A DNA stretch of 64,000 bases from assembly GCA_914767885.1 (NCBI GenBank), contig CAJZBQ010000053.1, positions 806,001 to 870,000 of the forward strand, in the 5' to 3' direction. How positions within the stretch are numbered: position 1 is the stretch's first letter; each line of letters opens with the position of its first letter. Made by a program: the position numbers and the translations under genes. The DNA is from Blepharisma stoltei. Its lineage: Eukaryota > Ciliophora > Heterotrichea > Heterotrichida > Blepharismidae. Below the pieces are notes generated by a model. It ran no database searches. It worked only from the letters and a program-made list of their open reading frames with translations, and was not told the DNA's origin. Positions 21,635 to 30,964 of the stretch are shown here, piece by piece.

Positions 21635-21830
21635 CGAAAAAAATTCAAAAGTGTGACTCCCCTGTTAACCAATCAAAGGTCTCCAAGAGTTATTGCTTCA
21701 GTTGAGACATCTCTCTCAATAATTTTTGGACTTATGCTTGATTCAAGATGGTGTCCAGTATGGAGAAACTGACTTGAAATAGTACTAGAGAAAAATTCAA
21801 AACTGCGACTCCCCCCGTTAGCCAATCAAT
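21635..21830 (+). repeat. Pair of 40-bp direct repeats
   Basis: A segment with core AAAATTCAAAA...GACTCCCC then GTTA(A/G)CCAATCAA occurs at 21635-21676 and again at 21787-21830, about 152 bp apart, with few mismatches. It lies in the non-coding gap between the Kelch-like gene and the next gene. The CCAATCA sequence could be read as a CCAAT-type element, but the GC-rich CTCCCC core inside AT-rich DNA looks more like a transposon end or a duplicated IES end. Confidence 0.55.
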
Positions 21831-21955
21831 AAGATACAATTGTTTTCTCTTGGTAGAAAAGCAGCATTTCATTGCGACTCTATTTTTCAAAGGTTTTCAA
21901 ACAGATTATAATCCATATCCTTTAATTACTTTTTTAATAAGCAAAATTCATAAAT

Positions 21956-22689
21956 ATGTCTGCTCATAGATTACAAAAATCATTTCCTTCTCACCCTCTA
22001 ATTTCTCAAAATATTCAAATTTCTCTAAAATCAAGCGAATTAAGAGAAGAGAAAGGAAACTCAAGAACTCCTTCACCAAGTTTTAAAATGCCAACTGACC
22101 GTTCTATCAAACGATCTGATGCGGATAAAATTTATAATTCAGCAGTTATTAAAGCAATGATGCACTCAACAGAGCTAAATTTGATGAATATAAATAGTCA
22201 CAAAAGATATAATCCAAAAGTATTTAATTTATTAATTTATAAAAATCTTAGATATCTTCCTTAATACTGCTTTATCAAGTCCTGCTATCACAGAAAATTT
22301 ATATAATAATGGCATAAAACTTCTGGACAACAAACCCAGTCTCCAAACAAAAAAACTGAAAATTTAGTTAGAAAATGAACTCAAAATAGCTCATGAGGGA
22401 ACACAAATTCATCCCCCTTAAAGCACAGCAGATCGACTCATCCAAAAAATTTTTTAGTCCTTCCATCTGAAGAGCTAACTCAAAGGAAATCAAAATCTCC
22501 GTTAAAATCAATGAGAGCATCATTTGAGAGATCAACTAAAAGATCTTCTAGCAGAGAGCGAAGCCCTTATTCAGTCAGAATGCACATAGACACGAAGAAA
22601 ATATCAAAGCAAAGATCTCAAAAATCCCCCAGTCGATCTCCTTCTCCTCATTTGCAAGATTCAGTCCCAAAACTTCATATAAGATATTT
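21956..22689 (+). CDS. Arg/Ser-rich protein, possibly N-terminal part of a WD40 protein
   Basis: Starts at ATG 21956. The frame MSAHRLQKSFPSHP... stays open to NPKVF, then must skip a 90-nt TA-bounded insert (22227-22316), giving NPKVF-KTSGQQTQSPNKK. With TGA as Trp it continues through VRKWTQNSSWGN, LVLPSEELTQRKSKSP, RSTKRSSSRERSPYS and SQKSPSRSPSPH. The RS/SP-rich composition suggests a phosphorylated, disordered linker. The frame runs into a decayed MITE-like stretch after about 22690 and a WD40 frame opens at 22862 on the same strand, so both may be one gene. No function is assigned. Confidence 0.6.
22225..22316 (+). mobile_element. Short TA-bounded IES
   Basis: TA at 22225-22226 and TA at 22315-22316 bound a 90-nt AT-rich segment that introduces stops. 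Removing 22227-22316 joins NPKVF to KTSGQQTQ in frame and opens the downstream Arg/Ser-rich frame. The frame gain is good, but there is no conserved family to confirm the join. Confidence 0.5.
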
Positions 22690-22860
22690 AACACAAAAGG
22701 TTTTGACTAAGCTAATTCTATTAAATTTTTAACCGCTTTTATTAAAAAAGCATACTTTAATTGCATTTTTCAATTTTAACCTTAGCTTTTTTAAATATCG
22801 AAAAAAAATTATTAGAAAATTTTAAAAAATCAAAATACCCATTTGGATGAGCTAAAAATA
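22690..22860 (-). mobile_element. Probable decayed MITE
   Basis: Read on this strand orientation, blocks such as ATATAAGATATTTAAC, AAGCTAATTCTATTAAATTTTTAA and TTTAAATATCGAAAAAAAATTA follow the same order as in the reverse-oriented MITE at 30434-30815 (ATATAAGTGATAATTAG, GAGCTAATTCTGTTTAATTTTAAA, GAATTTCGAAAAAAAAATTTT). The ends are not defined and no target duplication could be fixed. It separates the Arg/Ser-rich and WD40 frames. Confidence 0.5.
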
Positions 22861-22861
22861 A

Positions 22862-23888
22862 GGTTCCCCGTGCAGGTGGCGAATAAGCAAAAATTATTTA
22901 GAATCTTTATCTCCTAATGCCAAAGAAAATAGCTTATTATTTGAAAAATATCTATTCCACAGCCACAAAAATGCTGTAAATTCAATTGCTTCAGATGAAG
23001 AATATATATATAGTGGGTCTTCTGATTACAATATTTGTATATGGCATAAGCCAGTCATATCTAATTCAAGAGTCCATAAAGCGCCTATTTTTTCATGTCC
23101 TTATCAGTCACTAAGGGCACACTCAAGGAGTATTTTAGGGATATGTTTATTAGAGAGAAATACGTTATCTTCTTGTAGCGCCGATTCAAATATTAGAATT
23201 TGACGAATTTTTCCTGAGATTTCTTTGAAATCAAAAATCAACGTACACACAGGCCCAGTTTATTCAATTATTTCTCCGAGATCCAATATGATTGTTTCAT
23301 CAGGGGAAGACCATAATATTTCTATCGCAGATTCAGAAACTTCTAGACAAATTTTCGAATATAATGAGCATGAAAAGCCTGTAAAAACTTTGCTACTTAA
23401 TAACTCACAAACTTTTTGCAGTGGAGGAGTAGATGGGTTATATTGAATTTGGTTGAATTTAATGGGAATTATTATAAATAATTATATAAAAATTAATAAT
23501 ATAAACAATCAAATGAGTTATAATTAAGCTCTGGGATTTAAGACTTGCAAAGTCAATTTCTACTATTGAAGGGCATAATGAAGCTATAAATGCTTTATGC
23601 AAGTGGGAAGATGGGTCAATTATTAGTGGCTCAAGCGATGGGATTATTAGATATTGAGACATGAAAAATTGGAAAAATTGAAAAGAAATAGACAATGGAA
23701 GTGAGGTTACTGGCTTAGTTTATGCTAAAGGGAAACTTATAAGTGGAGGAAAGAATATAACTTCTTGAGGTCAAGTCAATGAAAAAGTGGGAGAAAACGT
23801 GAAATGCTTGCAATACTGGGAAAATAGTGATATGCTGCTAAGTGGGAATAGAGAAGGAAACATAGCAGGATGGAAATTTATGGTTTAG
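22862..23888 (+). CDS. WD40-repeat protein
   Basis: With TGA as Trp the frame shows successive WD40 blades: HSHKNAVNSIASDEEYIYSG, DYNICIWHKP, LRAHSRSILGICLL...NIRIWRIF, HTGPVYSIISPRSNMIVSSG, then KLWDLRLAKSISTIEGHNEA, GSSDGIIRYWDMKNW, ending AGWKFMV at TAG 23886-23888. Six to seven blades fit one propeller. An 82-nt TA-bounded IES (23441-23522) must be removed, giving DGL-IKLWDLR. No ATG start lies at the beginning of this frame, so it is probably the C-terminal part of the 21956 gene or has an upstream exon. WD40 propellers are scaffolds; the partner is unknown. Confidence 0.75.
23439..23522 (+). mobile_element. Short TA-bounded IES in WD40 gene
   Basis: TA 23439-23440 and TA 23521-23522 bound a segment with several stops (ATAATTATATAAAAATTAAT etc.). 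Removing 23441-23522 joins SGGVDGL to IKLWDLRLAKS, a typical WD40 junction between the GG-D strand and the W-D dipeptide. Ends TATATTGAAT and TGAGTTATA share only a few inverted bases. Confidence 0.75.
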
Positions 23889-24126
23889 AGCTGGCTGTTA
23901 ATTTTAAATTCAATTTTTGTCTTTTAAATAGCCTAAGAACTTGCACAAAAAACAATAGAATTTTAAAAATAATATTTTTTCAAGCTTATTAGTAATTATT
24001 ATTAATTAATGCTTAATCTATTATTTCTTACAATTTAGCCTATAAAATTGGCAAAAAAATAACCCATTACTTCATTTATTTTCTGGGGGATCCACCTTTA
24101 AGCGGTACAAATATAAATATAAAAAT

Positions 24127-24477
24127 ATGAAAGCCAAAAAAGCAGCAGCCAAGCCCTCTGTGACTTCTGAACCAAAGGACGACAAAAAGAAGGTAAAGAA
24201 AAGAGGTGAGACTTTTTCTCTCTACATCTACAGAGTGCTCAAGCAGGTGCATCCAGACATCGGCATTTCCAAGAAATCCATGAACATCATGAACTCTTTC
24301 ATCAACGATATCTTCGAAAAAGTCTGTGTAGAGTCAAGCAAGCTGGTTCGCTATGGGAACAAAAGAACATTATCCAGCAGAGAGGTCCAAACAAGTGTCA
24401 GATTAATCCTTCCAGGCGAGCTTGCCAAACACGCTGTTAGTGAAGGAACCAAAGCGGTCACCAAATTTACAAGTTAA
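24127..24477 (+). CDS. Histone H2B
   Basis: Intact 116-aa core histone H2B that pairs with H2A in nucleosomes. A Lys/Ala/Pro-rich tail (about 30 aa) precedes the histone fold: [38 protein letters not shown], the loop to [30 protein letters not shown]. Length is close to the usual 120 or so. It uses no in-frame TGA, contains no insert, and its codon choice is more GC-rich than its neighbours, as expected for a highly expressed gene. An AT-rich upstream region with GGATCCACCTTTAAG at 24088 may hold the promoter. Confidence 0.97.
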   Translation: MKAKKAAAKPSVTSEPKDDKKKVKKRGETFSLYIYRVLKQVHPDIGISKKSMNIMNSFINDIFEKVCVESSKLVRYGNKRTLSSREVQTSVRLILPGELAKHAVSEGTKAVTKFTS

Positions 24478-24519
24478 ATGGAATAATAACTAATTGGTTT
24501 GTGTATGTCAAGTTAATTA

Positions 24520-25080
24520 TTAGTCTAGCACTTTCCAAAGCTCATTAACAGTCCGGAAATTAATAAGATCTTCTCCAGGAGATGGCTTTATTGAAAACTC
24601 AACTGACTCATTATTTTTTAAAATTCTGCCTGATATGGTGTCTTCTTTATCAAAATCCCATCTAAGCTGAGTGATGTTGCAGTAAAGACTGATTTCTTTA
24701 GTCATATGGTCAATTTTTTCAAGCTCACCCTCGAGGATCTTTTGCAATTCTTCAGCATGCTGCTTGTCGTATGACTGGATTTTTTCTTTTTGGGCTTCAT
24801 TTCGTAAATATGCAGCATTTATTTCAGCTTGAGTGTTGTTATATTCGTACTCAAGAGCTTGGATTTTTTCTTCCATTTGTTTTCTTTCTGCTTCTTTTTG
24901 TTCTAACGCAAGCTGCAGATGTTTTAATTTCTGTGAGTCTTGCTGCTTATTTATCGTTAGGAATTGGTCTATCTGAGCTGTATCTTCATTAAGCTTATCT
25001 AGGTACTCTTGAATTGTGTTTGGAAGGTCCCTGATGACTTCATCGCATGCTTTTAAAGATCTTTCGAGATCAGCATCCAT
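24520..25080 (-). CDS. Coiled-coil protein with Spc24-like C-terminal domain
   Basis: 186-aa protein starting at ATG 25078-25080. Residues 20-130 form a long coiled coil (QQDSQKLKHLQLALEQKEAE onward). The last 60 or so residues (QLRWDFDKEDTISGRILKNN, FSIKP, NELWKVLD) resemble the RWD-like head of Spc24, including the closing N-x-LW motif. Spc24 is part of the Ndc80 kinetochore complex. The match is by overall shape only and other coiled-coil/RWD proteins remain possible. It converges on the histone H2B gene with about 40 bp between stop codons. Confidence 0.5.
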   Translation of the reverse strand: MDADLERSLKACDEVIRDLPNTIQEYLDKLNEDTAQIDQFLTINKQQDSQKLKHLQLALEQKEAERKQMEEKIQALEYEYNNTQAEINAAYLRNEAQKEKIQSYDKQHAEELQKILEGELEKIDHMTKEISLYCNITQLRWDFDKEDTISGRILKNNESVEFSIKPSPGEDLINFRTVNELWKVLD

Positions 25081-25111
25081 TTTACCGCGCAATTAACTTA
25101 AAAGTTCTTAA

Positions 25112-26119
25112 TTAGCTTATTTTCTCTAAAATTATACTTGAGTACCATATTCTTACATCAGGGTCTCCTTCTAATAACTGATTTCCAATTTCATTTAGAA
25201 ATTCTTCAAAAATCTCAGTCTTTTCTTCTGGAGATCTTGCTATGCTTTTTAAAAAGGCTGCTTGAGTTAGTGGCCTGAAAAAGTTTTTAATTGAATTTGC
25301 ATATCCTTCCTGATCTCCATCAGCTAAAAATTTTTCATAAAATGGGGATATAAAAGATTTAGTTTCATAAGAAACCAATTTATATTGGCTGCTGACTTTT
25401 GAAAAAATTCTATCCCATTCTGTCTTAGTTCTATAATGATTTGGCCTTTTAAAACTTTTATATTCTTCTTCTGTTATAACTCTTTTTGCAAATAAAGAGT
25501 TATGAGCTTTTGATAAAAGCTCGGCATGCATCATTTTACCTTCATCTGGCATACAGTGAATTAAAAATACGCATCGTCCTCCTGGGACAAGTTCTTCATA
25601 TCTTAATCTTAAGATCTCAAGCATGTCAGCTTCTCCTTGCTCTGAAGCTTGAGCTCTGATTTCAGGAATTTCTGAGAGACATGCTTCTATGCTGTCAGGA
25701 GAAACAACTTGTTTTGATAGATATTGGAATGATGAGGTAGAAAATGCGATATGGAGGGTTTCATTTGGGACGACTCTTTCAAAAAATGATTTTGCAACTG
25801 ATGAACTGTAGGTATCTGGATATTTTAAATATCCGTCGTTTGAGTATAGAACTGATGCAAGCTTATTTCAATTATTTGAGGGAAGGTCATTGTGAATAAT
25901 GTGAATTGGAGTTTGAATTGTTGCACGAATTGTTTGGATAGCTGAAGAAAATATTTTAGCTGAATTTAAGCCTTCTGAGCTTCCATAGTCACATGCAACT
26001 ATAGTAGAGTTTGTTAAAGTAGCTGCATGTCTAAATACAGAGATAAGATCTTCAATTGTGCTACTAGCTGCTTTTAGTTGTCAATCAGAACTTTTATTAT
26101 AGTCGACTAATGCTTGCAT
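25112..26119 (-). CDS. SABATH-type SAM-dependent carboxyl methyltransferase
   Basis: 335-aa protein from ATG 26117-26119, with TGA read as Trp at SSDWQLKA and SNNWNKLAS. It carries the SABATH layout: SAM-binding VACDYGSSEGLNSAKI, IIHNDLPSNNWNKL, aromatic FSTSSFQYLSK, EILRLRYEELVPGGRCVFL, and a C-terminal helical cap. These enzymes methylate carboxyl groups of small molecules (salicylate, jasmonate, farnesoic acid type) in plants, insects and some bacteria and fungi. The substrate cannot be told. It starts about 30 bp from the Spc24-like gene on the same strand; this is gene density, not an operon. Confidence 0.85.
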
Positions 26120-26283
26120 TTATTTTATTAATAAAATTAACGGTAATTAGCTTATATAATTTCTTATAAAATATTAAAAAATACTCATCTCATTTAATCA
26201 GCAAGCATCTGAATATCGATTAACAATGATATTCAAAATTTTATATTTAAATAAAATAAGATTACATATATGCTGCATCAGAT

Positions 26284-27798
26284 CTAATTAATAAAAATTT
26301 CGGATTTGTTGAGATTTGACAAAAAATATTCAAGCTCCAAGCTTTTCGATAAAGTGCATATAGAAAACTGTGATTCAAATTGCAGTGACATTAAATAATT
26401 ATATTCTTTTGACCACTTTGTGAGTAAAATCGAATTTTTCGAAAATAAAATCTTCAAAGATTCTTCTCCTTTCTGTGAATAATATTCCAGAGTGTAGAGC
26501 TTTCCTTTAATTCTGATCTTATACATCAAAAAATCGCCAGTTTTGATATCATTGAAAGCCTGATTCAAATATTTTTCATCTAAAAAGTTGGAAGATAGTT
26601 CTTTAAATTTAAAGCAATGGTCTGCAGATGAATCTTCTATTCAAATAAAAGACTTATTTTTACGTGAAAAACATATTTTTGACCTTAATATTCTTGCAAT
26701 TTTATGTGGATGCTCGAGAAAGATTGATGATTTGTCTGTAATTAGAGATTTATCTATATCAATACTAAATAATGTCCCAATTATTTGTATTTTTAAAATT
26801 AATAAGGTTTCTCTTATAAGTACAGTATTTAAATTTGAAGCGTCCCCTTTCAGTGATAATACAAATGAAAGAAAAGTAATTGAGCACTCTGGATCATAGA
26901 CCAAAGAGTATTGGTGTGAGTCTATTTTAATTCATAAATGAGGAATAATTTGGTCCTTTGCAATATTTGATTTTCTTGATACCAATAAATTTTTATTCAA
27001 ATATAAGCTTAAAATTTGACCTGAAGGAATTTTCATAGAAATTAAATAATCATGACTGTTTTTATTTAGCTGGATATTGATGATACAGCTTAATAAAGAA
27101 ACTAAAGCAATTCCTGCAAAAATTTGATGTGATACCTTTCTATCTACAAACTTAAAACTCTTACTTTTGATAATATTGATCTTTTCTTTTTTATTTAGAA
27201 GAATCATAGAATTATCTGGACTATGCAGCATATCAAGAGCATTTTCTATATTTTCCTTCAATAAAAGCTTTGCGTTATTACTTGATTTTGTTTCTTCAAA
27301 AAGGAATTTAATCATGGCACAATTTTCTGCTAATGTTCTAAACTTGCTGCTTAGAGCAGTTTTAGCTGAGAAATTGGATTCATAAGTTGCGATATCCCTC
27401 ATAAGCTCAATTTTATCACTTTTAGCTTTTTTAATGTTGTACTTAAGCTGGTCTGCAACAGTATCCTCTTTAATAAGTTTTAGTTCTTTTTGGAACGATT
27501 CTGCAGCCTTATCTCCTTTTAATTCAGAAGCTGGTCTCATAAAAAAGCGTTTTCTTTGGGTATCAGGAAAAAGCTGAAAAGATTTGGGTCGATTTTCATA
27601 AGGAGAAATCAAATGTCCGGATTTAGGCCTTTTCTTCGGAGAACTATAGTAGACTTGTTTTAAAGCTTCAATGCCTTTATTATCATTTTCTATTGTAGAT
27701 TCATTATTTTCTGAAACTCTCCTAGACACAAGTCTCTTGAATTTTTTTAGTGAAAAATTTACTTTTACAACAGTCGGCATTGATGAAGGATTAGACAT
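26284..27798 (-). CDS. Hypothetical protein, 504 aa
   Basis: One continuous frame once TGA at 26932-26934 and 26641-26643 is read as Trp (IIPHL-W-IKIDSHQ; KSFI-W-IEDSSA). Start ATG at 27796-27798. The N-terminal 100 residues are basic and Ser/Pro-rich (SSPKKRPKSGHLISPYENRP), followed by a helical region and a short hydrophobic stretch (IFAGIALVSLLSCIINI) that may be beta-strands or one membrane segment. The C-terminal half is beta-rich, with alternating hydrophobics. No family recognised. Confidence 0.75.
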
Positions 27799-28022
27799 AA
27801 TTTTCTAATAATAAATATTCTTAATTCTTACAGTAAATTATAGCTTATTAGTTTATTTTTATGATTATACCAATTAAGTATTAAAGTATAAGACTTCTGT
27901 CAATATTTATCATTAAAATAAATCCGATTTTTATTCAGTGTAACTCAATAAATGGCAATTTCTTTATCAATAAAAATTATAATTGAATCATTTGCTATAA
28001 ATAATTATGCAAAGCTTATTTA

Positions 28023-29168
28023 TTAGAAAGTGCGAGAGTGAAGAATTCTTTTGCCTTCCTCTTCATATTGTTGTTTTTTGATCCACATGTTTTTAAATGC
28101 TGCTAATGAAGAAAGAATTGAACCTCCAAGCCAGCAAGTTAATTTTCGCTCAGGTGGGACTGTAATCTTAATTTTCATTTCTTTTGGACTTAGTCTTCGA
28201 AGATCACTCATTAGCCTTTCACCAAACCCAGGCATCATTGTTGTTCCGCCTGCTAAATAAATCGACGAATATAGTGTTTTTCTGAGATCTATGTCAGCTT
28301 TTTGTATTGAATTTATTAAGCATTCTTGAACTCCCGCATACTCTAACCCTACTTTATCAGGCGAAAAAAGAATTTCAGCCGCCCGATATTTTTCTGCTCC
28401 TAAATTGATAGGTCTTCCATCAGGTAATAAATAAGTACTTGGATTTTTATTAGAATCATCCAAAAATTTGTCTTCACTGCTATAAATTGTAGCAACATAA
28501 CAATTTTTTTCTTTTATTTGCTTTACTAGTTCAAATTCTGAAGAAGTATTAAAAATGTACCCAGATCTTCTTAAAAGCAGCTGCAAGTGTTCAGTGACAT
28601 CGCGCCCTGCTAAATCAATACGAGTTGTTGCATGAGATAGCGAAAATCCATCATAAACAGGCACTACATGAGTAACCCCATCTCCACAATCCAAAACGAC
28701 TCCAGTGGTCGCTGCACTTGCATATAAGCTTAAAACAGCTTGAGCAGCTATAAAAATACCAGGGACACTAAAAGTTTCAAAGAAAATTTCAGCTGCCCTT
28801 TCTCTATTTTGATAAGGATTTAAAGGAGCTTCTGTCAACAAAACTGGGTGATCTTGGGGCATTGTGCCTAATTGATTATAGATATAGCGCCAAATATTTT
28901 CCATATCTGTCCAATTTTCAACAATTCCATGCTCTAATGGGTATTTCAGCTTTAAAAGGCCTCGGGATTGCTCTGCTTCGGAGCCTACGAAATATTCAGG
29001 CTCATGCATGGAACCTGGCAACACTTTTTTATATTTTGGGCGACCTACATATGAAGGAAACACTAATGAAGGACGTTCTTCTCCTGCGAGACCAGCTTTT
29101 ATTAAGCCAGAACCATTGTCTATAACTAAAGCTTGCTTAAAAATCACGTCATAAAAGGGTTCCACCAT
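28023..29168 (-). CDS. Actin-related protein ARP1 (centractin)
   Basis: 381-aa actin-fold ATPase. Seen: VIDNGSGLIKAGLAGEERP (phosphate loop 1), VLLTEAPLNPYQNRERAAEIFFETF, GVVLDCGDGVTHVVPVYDGF (loop 2), RIDLAGRDVTEHLQLLL, LPDGRPINLGAEKYRAAEILF, SSIYLAGGTTMMPGFGERL and WLGGSILSSLAAF. Compared with actin it lacks the usual DNase loop sequence (PKYKKVLPGSMHEPEYFVG instead) and ends HSRTF rather than KCF. These fit ARP1, the filament of the dynactin complex that couples cytoplasmic dynein to cargo. Another ARP or a divergent actin is less likely. Confidence 0.82.
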   Translation of the reverse strand: MVEPFYDVIFKQALVIDNGSGLIKAGLAGEERPSLVFPSYVGRPKYKKVLPGSMHEPEYFVGSEAEQSRGLLKLKYPLEHGIVENWTDMENIWRYIYNQLGTMPQDHPVLLTEAPLNPYQNRERAAEIFFETFSVPGIFIAAQAVLSLYASAATTGVVLDCGDGVTHVVPVYDGFSLSHATTRIDLAGRDVTEHLQLLLRRSGYIFNTSSEFELVKQIKEKNCYVATIYSSEDKFLDDSNKNPSTYLLPDGRPINLGAEKYRAAEILFSPDKVGLEYAGVQECLINSIQKADIDLRKTLYSSIYLAGGTTMMPGFGERLMSDLRRLSPKEMKIKITVPPERKLTCWLGGSILSSLAAFKNMWIKKQQYEEEGKRILHSRTF

Positions 29169-29277
29169 TTATATAAAATCTTAATATTTTATTAGAATTT
29201 TGCAGTTATTATGTGTTTTTCATTTGGATTTATTTTGAAATAAATAAATTTTTTTAAAAGGCTAGTTAACGATAATT

Positions 29278-29640
29278 TTAGTGGTCTTGAGGCAGCATAT
29301 TTGGGATACCTTTCTCAATTGGATAAGTTCTATTGCAATTTGGGCATAACAGCTCACCAGTTTGTATTTCTACGTTAAACAAGATATCGAAAATTCTCTG
29401 AATTAGCTCTGAGTTCTGATGGTCAGCTTCAGTAATATTATCTGGCAGCTCATGGCCTAATCTAAGTGCAGCATTTACAAAAGCCAGCCAATCTAGCTTT
29501 CCAAGCATTCTAATCGTTAAATCGTGGTTGAATTGGGTTGTGCCTGGTGTGATTTCACCAGGATTAAGAGTTAAAGCTTGGTTTCTCCCTGAACACTCCT
29601 CAGAATTACACATAAGCAGGTTCAATGTCACTAGCCTCAT
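29278..29640 (-). CDS. TRM112-like methyltransferase activator
   Basis: 120-aa protein with the TRM112 fold: MRLVTLNLLMCN at the start, a helical insert (LDWLAFVNAALRLGHELPD), and a C-terminal zinc-binding pair LLCPNCNRTYPIEKGIPNMLP. An N-terminal C-N-S-E-E-C pair supplies the other zinc ligands. TRM112 is the obligate partner of tRNA, rRNA and eRF1 methyltransferases. Length matches the family (about 125 aa). No inserts or TGA codons. Confidence 0.93.
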   Translation of the reverse strand: MRLVTLNLLMCNSEECSGRNQALTLNPGEITPGTTQFNHDLTIRMLGKLDWLAFVNAALRLGHELPDNITEADHQNSELIQRIFDILFNVEIQTGELLCPNCNRTYPIEKGIPNMLPQDH

Positions 29641-30082
29641 TTTTATTATGGCTTACTGAGAATTTATTAAAAGCTAATAATCCAATCCTGAATCTTATTT
29701 ATTCTTCACGTTCGGTTTGAGAAAGCTTGCCTACTGTGCAAAGAATTTGGTGGCGACCAACCCAGTCATTAGATTAGATTAGTAATTGTCGTTCGTCATC
29801 ACAGCAATGGGCTGAGGATTTGTACCCCTGCATGCTTATCATCCAATGGATCCTGGCTGACACCCTTCCCTCTGCTATAGGAGAGTCTTACTCAACTGAC
29901 TTGGACTTTCTGGCTCTGAAATTAGTAGATCTAATTCCCAGGCACACAATTATCAGTATTGATCTTAGCACTACCATCTCTTAGGCCTACTTGGGATATT
30001 GCGCCTCTTTATCGTCTTTCGCTGGCCAGACTCTTTCCAAGAATCACCGATGTAAAAATCCGTTTCCCAGAAAAATAATTGC

Positions 30083-30851
30083 TAACTCCCCCCCCCTCCG
30101 TGAGTGAACAAAAAAATTTTGTTCACTCACGGAGGGTTAATTTTTTTTTTTAAAAAAAAATTTATATATATAAATTTTATAAAAATTTTTTTTTCGAAAT
30201 TCAAAAAAATCCTAATTCGCAAAAATTGGAAAGCAAATATTAATTTAATTTATAAAATTTATGTTTTAAAAGGCAATTCGTTTAAAATTAAACAGAATTA
30301 GCTCTAGATTTCATTATAATAATTATCATTTATATATCAAAAATTTTTTTCCATAAAAAAATTTTTCTATTAAAAAAATTTTTGTTCACTCACGGAGGGT
30401 GGGTTTTTGGGCAAAAAATAGCGATTTTTTTAACTCTCCCCCCCCTCCGTGAGTGAACAAAACCATTTGAAAAATCGGCATTTTTTGCCCAAAAACCCAC
30501 CCTCCGTGAGTGAACAAAAATGTTTTTAATAGAAAAATTTTTTATGGAAAAAAATTTTTGATATATAAGTGATAATTAGCATATGAAATCTAGAGCTAAT
30601 TCTGTTTAATTTTAAACAAATTGCGTTTTAAAACACATAAAATTTTATATAATTAAATTAATATTTGCTTTCCAATTTTTGCGAATTAGGATTTTTTTGA
30701 ATTTCGAAAAAAAAATTTTATAAAATTTATATATAAATGTTTTTAAAAAAAAAAAAAATTAACCCCCCTCCGAGAGTGAACAAAATTTTTTTGTTCACTC
30801 ACGGAGGGGGGGGAGTAATGGTTTTGTTCACTCTCGGAGGGGGGGGAGTAA
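30083..30851 (+). mobile_element. Outer MITE, split by a second MITE
   Basis: TAA 30083-30085 and TAA 30849-30851 flank a full MITE (left end CTCCCCCCCCCTCC with its palindromic partner). Its body runs normally to GCAAAAAATAGCGATTTTTT at 30430, then stops, and its missing right tail TGGTTTTGTTCACTCTCGG reappears at 30819. The gap is filled by the inverted copy 30434-30815. Confidence 0.9.
30431..30818 (-). mobile_element. Inner MITE inserted in the outer MITE
   Basis: A complete copy in the opposite orientation: it starts with the single arm CTCTCCCCCCCCTCCGTGAG then AACCATTTGAAAAATCG, and ends with the double palindrome GTTCACTCACGGAGGGGGGGG. It is flanked by TAA at 30431-30433 and 30816-30818, the duplicated target inside the outer copy. 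High identity between arms suggests recent insertion. Confidence 0.92.
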
Positions 30852-30964
30852 GGATGCCGAACCTGTTTTTCAGCTTGGCTATATAATCTGGAATTTCCTT
30901 GCAGGTGTTGAGAAAATTGCTCCAAGAGGTAGAATGTTTATCTCCACCTTATTAATGTATATGC

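Larger units (their letters stand above)
29700..30960. other. GC-rich intergenic element carrying nested MITEs
   Basis: 29700-30082 and 30852-30960 are markedly more GC-rich than surrounding intergenic DNA and have no supported reading frame; they appear to be one element into which the MITE pair 30083-30851 inserted. Its outer ends and target duplication were not found. It differs from families A and B but has the same non-coding, mixed-composition look. Confidence 0.45.

Noticed and set aside
30083-30851. Clustered copies of GTTCACTCACGGAGGG as a CRISPR array
   Set aside because: Copies are few, in both orientations, irregularly spaced and belong to two nested MITEs in a eukaryotic genome.
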